A stretch of 11,434 bases of DNA from Rhodothermales bacterium (lineage in GTDB: Bacteria > Bacteroidota > Rhodothermia > Rhodothermales > UBA10348), in the NCBI GenBank assembly GCA_030833605.1, contig JAURGV010000054.1:1-11434 (forward strand), read 5' to 3'. Numbering within the stretch: position 1 is the first letter of the stretch; the number at the start of each line of letters is the position of its first letter. Under the pieces are notes generated by a model. The model was not told where the DNA came from. It saw only the letters and a list, made by a program, of their open reading frames with translations, and did not search any database. Positions 6,520 through 11,434 of the stretch are shown one piece after another. The translations under genes and the position numbers were made by a program.

Positions 6520-8667
6520 TTGAATCTAACGTTTGGACATACACCTTGGTTGTTACTGCTCTTTTTGCTTCTGGCAATCGGAGTTTCTTGGTGGACCTAT
6601 CGTTCAACCGTCCCCCCAATCAATAGGTCGCTGCGCTGGATGTTGGGCTCGCTTCGGGCGGTTTCCTTAGCTCTTATCCTGTTTCTCATCTTTGAACCGG
6701 TCTTGCAAAAAGAATCGGAGCGACTCAATGAACCCTCGGTAGCGGTTCTCGTGGATGGCTCTGAAAGCATGAATTGGGCAGATTCCGTATTGGTTGTCCC
6801 TGATCAACAGTTACAAAACAAATTATCCAAACTGGATAACGCGTTGCAGGGCATCAATGTACAGTATTTCACATTTGGCTCAGACTTGTCCAAACTGGAT
6901 TCCCTTGAATCGTTGTCTTTGGTGCAGGGCAAAACGGATATGGGAAAGGCCCTGCGTTCCGTTCAAGATCTTTTTCAAAACGATCCCCTTAAGTCAGTCA
7001 TATTGGTGAGCGACGGACTTTACAACGCCGGTGCGAATCCTATTCATCTAGCAGAGCGCTTTCCTGTACCTATTTATTCGGTGGCTCACGGCGATTCAAC
7101 GCTAAGAAAGGATATCAAAATTGTGGGTGTGGCTACCAATGAGCTGGTCTACAACGGTTCTGAAGTCCCCGTTTTGGTTAGGGTTCGAAACGATGGTTTT
7201 TCAAATCAATCCCTTTCAATAACGCTTAGTGACCCGAGCGGCGTTTTGGATACGCGCACCTTAGCCATGCCGCCTTCGGGTACGGAGTCCGAAGTAGAGC
7301 TTACCTTCACCGCGAAGGCACCGGGAAGAAATAATTTACGTGTTTCGGTCTCCCGCTTAGATGATGAAGCAACGTATCGTAATAACATCCATAACACGAC
7401 CGTTTTAGTTTTAGATCAAAAAAAGCGTGTCCTTTTGCTCGCCGGTTCTCCCTCGCCCGATGTTGCCAACCTTGCCCGACTGATGCTAGAGGATGAGACG
7501 GCTGAGTTGGTGCAGCGTACGGGATCACCCAATGGGTCCTTTTATCAAGGAGAGTTGCCTGCTGACCTAAACGACTTCGACTTAATACTATCCGTTGGTT
7601 TCCCCGGGCCGGCCAGTACTCCTGCCTCGTCTTCGTTCGTCGTTAATGCGGTTAAGGATGGCGTCCCATTGTTCTTTGTGCTGGATCGCAAAACAGATAT
7701 TACCGCGCTAAAAAGGGATTTCGCATCGGTTCTTCCGTTCATCCCAGAATCCATTCGAACGGGATATGTAGATGGATCAATGGCCGAAACCGCACTAGCT
7801 GGATCCCATGCTATTTTTGATACAGGTAGCCAGGCTTCCGTTACCAATTGGAATCGACTCCCCCCTATTTCAATTAATGAAAGCAGATGGGTGGCTTCGC
7901 CCACTGCAACCATGTTAACCGGTTCTGAAATCCGTGGCGTTGCGCTGGGCGATCCTATCATTGGGGTAGCACGGACTCCTTCAACCCGTTCAGCGGCCTT
8001 TTTGGCTCACGGTTTTTGGAAATGGAGCAATGCACCCGAAGATCTCCAAAAAGAGTCTGAGGTTTTCAAAAAGATTGTTGGCAATACCGTGCAATGGCTT
8101 CTAGCCACCGACGATACCCGATTAGTTCGCGTTCAACCTGCCGAAAATGAATACGCTGAGGGTGAATCTGTGGTTTTTAGCGGCGAAGTTTATGATGAAA
8201 CACTTCGTCCTGTGTCGGATGCTGCTTTATCGATTCAACTGACGGCTCCAGATGGTCAATTGTATCCCTTCGAAATGGCTTCGTTAGGAAATGGCCGCTA
8301 TTCCTGGGATGTAGGTGGGTTGCCTTCCGGAGCCTATTCCTACGCAGCGACAGCGACGCGTAATGAAGTAGAAATTGGAACGGATGAAGGAGCTTTTACC
8401 GTTGGAACACGGACGCTAGAATATCGCAATACACGTGCAGACTACAGCTTGATGTCTCAAATAGCTGATCGATCTGGCGGTAAGCTATTGTCCGACAATG
8501 ACATAGCTCAGTTATCGTCTTTAATTCGCGCCCAGCCCGGATTTGAATCGGTCGCCACAACGGTTCTCTCTCAAATTCGACTATGGCAGAAACTGCCCTT
8601 TTTACTCCTTATCTTAGTTCTTCTGACTCTCGAATGGTTCTTCAGGAAACGATTCGGGATGGTCTGA
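6520..8667 (+). CDS. Membrane-anchored VWA-domain protein
   Basis: A 715-residue envelope protein. Two N-terminal membrane segments (about 10-27 and 43-61) and one at the C-terminus (about 692-709, then basic RKR) frame a large extracytoplasmic or periplasmic region. The VWA domain starts near residue 73 and has an intact MIDAS: Asp79, Ser81 and Ser83 in DGSES, Thr139 in GKTDMG, and Asp165 in VSDG. After it come a CARDB-like beta domain (about 195-298), a class I glutamine-amidotransferase-like segment (RVLLLAG, about 302-420) with no catalytic Cys evident, and an Ig-like domain (about 536-632). BatA-type and related VWA proteins have a similar layout; no MoxR ATPase or DUF58 gene is adjacent. 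The start is TTG, immediately after the antiporter TAA. The next ATG (codon 41) would remove the first membrane segment, and an upstream start is blocked by the stop. Role unknown; a metal-dependent protein-binding scaffold is the family expectation. Confidence 0.85.
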   Translation: MNLTFGHTPWLLLLFLLLAIGVSWWTYRSTVPPINRSLRWMLGSLRAVSLALILFLIFEPVLQKESERLNEPSVAVLVDGSESMNWADSVLVVPDQQLQNKLSKLDNALQGINVQYFTFGSDLSKLDSLESLSLVQGKTDMGKALRSVQDLFQNDPLKSVILVSDGLYNAGANPIHLAERFPVPIYSVAHGDSTLRKDIKIVGVATNELVYNGSEVPVLVRVRNDGFSNQSLSITLSDPSGVLDTRTLAMPPSGTESEVELTFTAKAPGRNNLRVSVSRLDDEATYRNNIHNTTVLVLDQKKRVLLLAGSPSPDVANLARLMLEDETAELVQRTGSPNGSFYQGELPADLNDFDLILSVGFPGPASTPASSSFVVNAVKDGVPLFFVLDRKTDITALKRDFASVLPFIPESIRTGYVDGSMAETALAGSHAIFDTGSQASVTNWNRLPPISINESRWVASPTATMLTGSEIRGVALGDPIIGVARTPSTRSAAFLAHGFWKWSNAPEDLQKESEVFKKIVGNTVQWLLATDDTRLVRVQPAENEYAEGESVVFSGEVYDETLRPVSDAALSIQLTAPDGQLYPFEMASLGNGRYSWDVGGLPSGAYSYAATATRNEVEIGTDEGAFTVGTRTLEYRNTRADYSLMSQIADRSGGKLLSDNDIAQLSSLIRAQPGFESVATTVLSQIRLWQKLPFLLLILVLLTLEWFFRKRFGMV

Positions 8668-8689
8668 TTCATAATGAACCGTCATTTGT

Positions 8690-9934
8690 ATGTCACTTAT
8701 CACTGAGGATTTCGTCACACCGCTTCTCGTCGACGAAATGAATGTTCTAACCGGCTTGGATTCTACGTCTCCTTCTTTTGCCGAAACGCTGGTTTCCATT
8801 CGGCGGCGACTCCACCAAAACCCTGAAATTGGCCTGTCGGAGTTCAAAACCTCGCGTTTTATTTCCGACACCTTGGAAGCTTACGGGCTGAAGGTTGTAG
8901 GCCCCTTGGCCACCACGGGCCTTTTTGTCGACATAGTTGGATCGCACCCTGGGCCAATGGTAGCCTACCGAAGCGATATTGACGCACTTCCCATTCAAGA
9001 CACCAAGACGGTAAGCTATAGGTCGCAAAATCCAGGTCTGGCACATTTATGCGGCCATGACGCCCATACTACCATTGGAATGGGCATCGCGATGATTCTG
9101 CACGACCATCGAGAGCTGATTAAAGGAACGGTTCGGGTATTTTTTCAACCGAATGAGGAAGGCATTCCTTCAGGAGCGCCGCTAATGATCAAAGATGGGG
9201 TACTCAATGGCGTGCAAGCCGTCTATGCCTCTCATGTCGATCCAACCCTAAAAAGTGGTGTTTACGGGCTAATCTCAGGGACTGCAACTGCGTCTGCCGA
9301 TCGGTTTAAAATTTGCGTCGTGGCCCAAACCACCGGTCATTCGGCACGGCCGCATCAAGCCACCGATACCATTTGGATTGCTACGCAGATCATGAACGCA
9401 TTGTATCAATTGATAGGTCGGGTTTCTGATGCCAGAAAACCTGCCGTCATTGCTATCTGTCGGCTTAAAGCGGGCGAAGCGTACAATGTAATCCCAGCGG
9501 AAGCAGAGTTTGGTGGTACCTTTAGGTGCACTGAAAACGGCGAAAGAGAAGTCATAAAAACGCATATCGAGCAAGTAGCGATTCGAATGGGCGCCGTTTA
9601 TGGCGCCGAGGTCCATGTTGATTTTGATTACGGCTCTCCGCCTGTTGTCAATGACGGGTCCTTAATTTCAATCCTCAGGGAGACCATCTTGCACAGCGAC
9701 GGACCTGATGCAATTTTCGATATCCCCGTCCCTTCTATGGGTGCGGAAGACTTTGCGCACTATTTAGACCAAGTTCCAGGCGCTTTATTGCGCGTTGGGA
9801 CGTGTAGCAGTCCTGAAACCTCGTATGTTTTACACGATTCTAATTTTGATATCGACGAAGACATTCTTGAAAAGGCTGCCCATCTTTGGGCTAAAACCTT
9901 GATTGCTTACCTAGACAAACAGCACGTCTCTTAA
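8690..9934 (+). CDS. M20-family metallo-amidohydrolase (hippurate hydrolase-like)
   Basis: A 414-residue cytosolic enzyme of peptidase family M20, subgroup D, which releases amino acids from N-acyl amino acids, hippurate or related amides using two metal ions. Signature parts in order: RRRLHQNPE, RSDIDALPI, HLCGHDAHT with Cys121 and His123, QPNEEG with catalytic Glu156 and metal Glu157, His182 in SHVD, a dimerisation domain opening near GHSARPHQATD, GAEDFAHY, and His382 in VLHDSNF. All expected metal ligands are present. The Cys ligand is typical of subgroup D. There is no signal peptide. The ATG at 8690 gives a 16-residue extension before a second ATG at 8738; homologues usually begin near the RRRLHQNPE helix, so either start is possible. 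It lies 22 bases after the VWA gene and is probably the last gene of that operon, before an inverted repeat at 9997-10031. Substrate is not determined. Confidence 0.93.
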   Translation: MSLITEDFVTPLLVDEMNVLTGLDSTSPSFAETLVSIRRRLHQNPEIGLSEFKTSRFISDTLEAYGLKVVGPLATTGLFVDIVGSHPGPMVAYRSDIDALPIQDTKTVSYRSQNPGLAHLCGHDAHTTIGMGIAMILHDHRELIKGTVRVFFQPNEEGIPSGAPLMIKDGVLNGVQAVYASHVDPTLKSGVYGLISGTATASADRFKICVVAQTTGHSARPHQATDTIWIATQIMNALYQLIGRVSDARKPAVIAICRLKAGEAYNVIPAEAEFGGTFRCTENGEREVIKTHIEQVAIRMGAVYGAEVHVDFDYGSPPVVNDGSLISILRETILHSDGPDAIFDIPVPSMGAEDFAHYLDQVPGALLRVGTCSSPETSYVLHDSNFDIDEDILEKAAHLWAKTLIAYLDKQHVS

Positions 9935-9996
9935 GTCCTTCTTTCGTTGACTCTTCGCTCGTTCGCAGCCGTTACGGCGCGCTTGCCCCTTTCCTC

Positions 9997-10041
9997 TAAT
10001 ACGGAAATCTATCTGGATTCAATCCGTATTAAGGGTGTTTT
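9997..10041 (+). terminator. Inverted repeat, weak terminator or leader hairpin
   Basis: TAATACGGA (9997-10005) and TCCGTATTA (10023-10031) form a perfect 9-bp stem with a 17-base loop. A short run of four T (10038-10041) follows, immediately before the ATG of the next gene. It could end the preceding operon, which stops at 9934. The stem is AT-rich and the T run is short and set off by seven bases, so termination would be weak. An AGGG that could serve as a ribosome-binding site sits at 10032-10035, touching the foot of the stem, so a control role on the downstream mRNA or a protein-binding operator is equally possible. The 62 bases between 9935 and 9996 show no other clear signal. Confidence 0.4.
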
Positions 10042-11434
10042 ATGGCGTACGTTTCTAGTTGCAAGAATACTTTTCGGCGGTTCTCAGTACCAAAAGTACC
10101 ACTGACGATTATCCTCCTCCTGTTCTTTTGCTTCACTTCTGGGTCACAAAAGTCAGCATTCGCCCAAGACGTCGGACCGGTCATTCGAATCAATGAAGTG
10201 ATGCCTGCTCCATCTGCAGGAGATGTGGAATTCATTGAATTGTTCGTACCAGAGCCCGATTCCGTTTATTGGTCTGGAATTCGAGTTCGAGATCAATCCG
10301 GATCTTGGAAAACCATTCAGGTCCAGTTTCCCCTCCCACGAAACGCGTACATCGTGTTGGTGAAATCGATTTCAGCGTCGGAACACCTTTTTCCTATGGG
10401 CACCCATTTGGGAGCCATTAGCTCTTGGCCCGCTCTCAATAACAATGGGGATTCCCTATTTGTCGAAGTGAATGGCCGGCTTGTTGACAAAATGGGCTGG
10501 AAGGTGTCCCAGGCAGGCGTTTCATGGGAGCGGAAATCACCGTTTATACCTGGTTATTTAGCTTCAAACTGGTCGCTGTCGACGGCTCCAATAGGTTCAA
10601 CCCCTGGATTAATAAATTCGCAGCATGTTGTAGACATTACAGCTCCAACACTCGTCGCGGCGGAACTACGACGACCCGATTCACTCGTGGTTTGGTTTTC
10701 AGAGCCACTTCCCGATGGGGAACGCTTGCACGTGGACCTTTTGACAGATGGTCGAGTCGTGTATTCCGGTTCGATACCTATCACCAACGATTTCGGCGTA
10801 CTCCTGCCACCTCAACACATTATCACCGCACTCCTAAATGAATCCTCCGCCCTATTCATTCCCCACCTAACGGATTACGCAGGCAACGTTAGCCAAAATC
10901 AGCTAGAACCCATTTATTGGCCCCCAACGATCAATGAATTGCGCATAACGGAAGTTCTTCCCTATTCCGGTGGACATTTACGGCAAGATCGTATTCCGGA
11001 ATACGTTAAAATATCGTCCACATCAAAGCGGTATTTGAGCTTATCAGACGTTTCACTAGGCGTGGATGGGACATACTTTCGTGTTGCAGACCGCACCAAG
11101 CCGGCTATTATTCGTCCTTTTGAGTCGGTTATCGTCACATCGACCAATTGGAATGGCTGGAACGACTTGCATGAGGACAATGAAAGCTGGTTCGATGCGT
11201 TTCGCGACGATCCTTTCCTGCGGAGCTACCGTAAATATCCGTCCGCTTTCTTGGTCTCGCAGAATCTACCACTTCTACCTAACACGTTGGCGCTCTTAGA
11301 GTTAAAGAGCCCAGATCACCCGATTGATTCAACCGTTTACGAGGCCAATTGCCACGATCCGCGATTCAATACCCTAGCGGGTCGTTCGTTTATTCGTTTG
11401 GTCGATTCGCGCACGGCAGCTACAGGTACGGCTT
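10042..11434 (+). CDS. Secreted lamin-tail-domain protein, 3' end cut by window
   Basis: An open frame of 464 codons with no stop before the window edge. It starts at the ATG at 10042, with AGGG six bases upstream. The N-terminus is basic, then hydrophobic (LTIILLLFFCF), with a likely signal-peptidase site SAFA|Q after residue 41. Residues about 48-192 form a lamin tail domain: IRINEVMPAP, EFIELFVP, then SWERKSP (161-167), ASNWS and GSTPGLIN (185-192). Residues about 198-290 resemble a bacterial Ig-like domain (DITAPTL, then VVWFSEPL). From about residue 300 a second, more divergent lamin tail domain starts (LRITEVLP, then IPEYVKISS). Such modular proteins are common secreted or surface proteins in Bacteroidota and relatives, often ending in a type IX secretion signal; that end lies outside this window. 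The function is structural or adhesive by inference only. Confidence 0.88.
   Translation, partial: MAYVSSCKNTFRRFSVPKVPLTIILLLFFCFTSGSQKSAFAQDVGPVIRINEVMPAPSAGDVEFIELFVPEPDSVYWSGIRVRDQSGSWKTIQVQFPLPRNAYIVLVKSISASEHLFPMGTHLGAISSWPALNNNGDSLFVEVNGRLVDKMGWKVSQAGVSWERKSPFIPGYLASNWSLSTAPIGSTPGLINSQHVVDITAPTLVAAELRRPDSLVVWFSEPLPDGERLHVDLLTDGRVVYSGSIPITNDFGVLLPPQHIITALLNESSALFIPHLTDYAGNVSQNQLEPIYWPPTINELRITEVLPYSGGHLRQDRIPEYVKISSTSKRYLSLSDVSLGVDGTYFRVADRTKPAIIRPFESVIVTSTNWNGWNDLHEDNESWFDAFRDDPFLRSYRKYPSAFLVSQNLPLLPNTLALLELKSPDHPIDSTVYEANCHDPRFNTLAGRSFIRLVDSRTAATGTA

Noticed and set aside
4711..9934. Idea that the four-gene plus-strand set is a defence or biosynthetic system
   Set aside because: No nuclease, nucleotide cyclase, toxin, NTPase or scaffold-forming enzyme is present; the members are common housekeeping or envelope families.
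10524..10841. Plus-strand frame of 105 codons rich in Arg and Thr
   Set aside because: It overlaps the lamin-tail gene in another frame; that frame has a signal peptide and recognisable domains, this one does not.

Overview
The window looks like ordinary chromosomal DNA from a Gram-negative bacterium of the Bacteroidota/Balneolota/Rhodothermota kind. Four things point there: a TAnnTTTG-type promoter upstream of the tRNA, mostly absent Shine-Dalgarno sequences, a secreted lamin-tail-domain protein, and a periplasmic TolB-propeller/amidohydrolase fusion. The phylum is inferred from these traits; no marker gene is present to fix the genus. Coding density is high, with only short intergenic gaps (1-79, 1055-1069, 4271-4467, 4553-4710, 9935-10041), none over 300 bases. 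I saw no transposase, phage gene, CRISPR array or rRNA.

Left half, minus strand. A tRNA-Leu(UAA) with its own promoter and a strong intrinsic terminator lies divergently from the right-hand genes. Downstream of it are a 1066-residue exported protein (two TolB-like propellers plus a metal-dependent amidohydrolase domain) and, 15 bases further on, an aldo/keto reductase. These two probably form an operon. Bases 1-79, beyond the reductase stop, hold nothing I can identify.

Right half, plus strand. Four closely spaced genes probably form one operon: a two-domain cytidine deaminase (GTG start), a K+-independent type Ca2+/Na+ antiporter (CaCA family), a membrane-anchored VWA-domain protein (TTG start directly abutting the previous stop), and an M20-family metallo-amidohydrolase. 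Their known roles (pyrimidine salvage, ion exchange, envelope protein, N-acyl or peptide hydrolysis) do not add up to one pathway, so the grouping looks like housekeeping co-transcription. After a 107-base gap containing a perfect 9-bp inverted repeat comes the start of a secreted lamin-tail-domain protein, which runs open through the right edge of the window.

I found no convincing new multi-gene system. The points most worth a second look are the cytidine deaminase, whose inactive domain is at the N-terminus rather than the C-terminus as in E. coli, the His in place of the usual metal-site Asp in the amidohydrolase, and the hairpin set right against the lamin-tail start codon.
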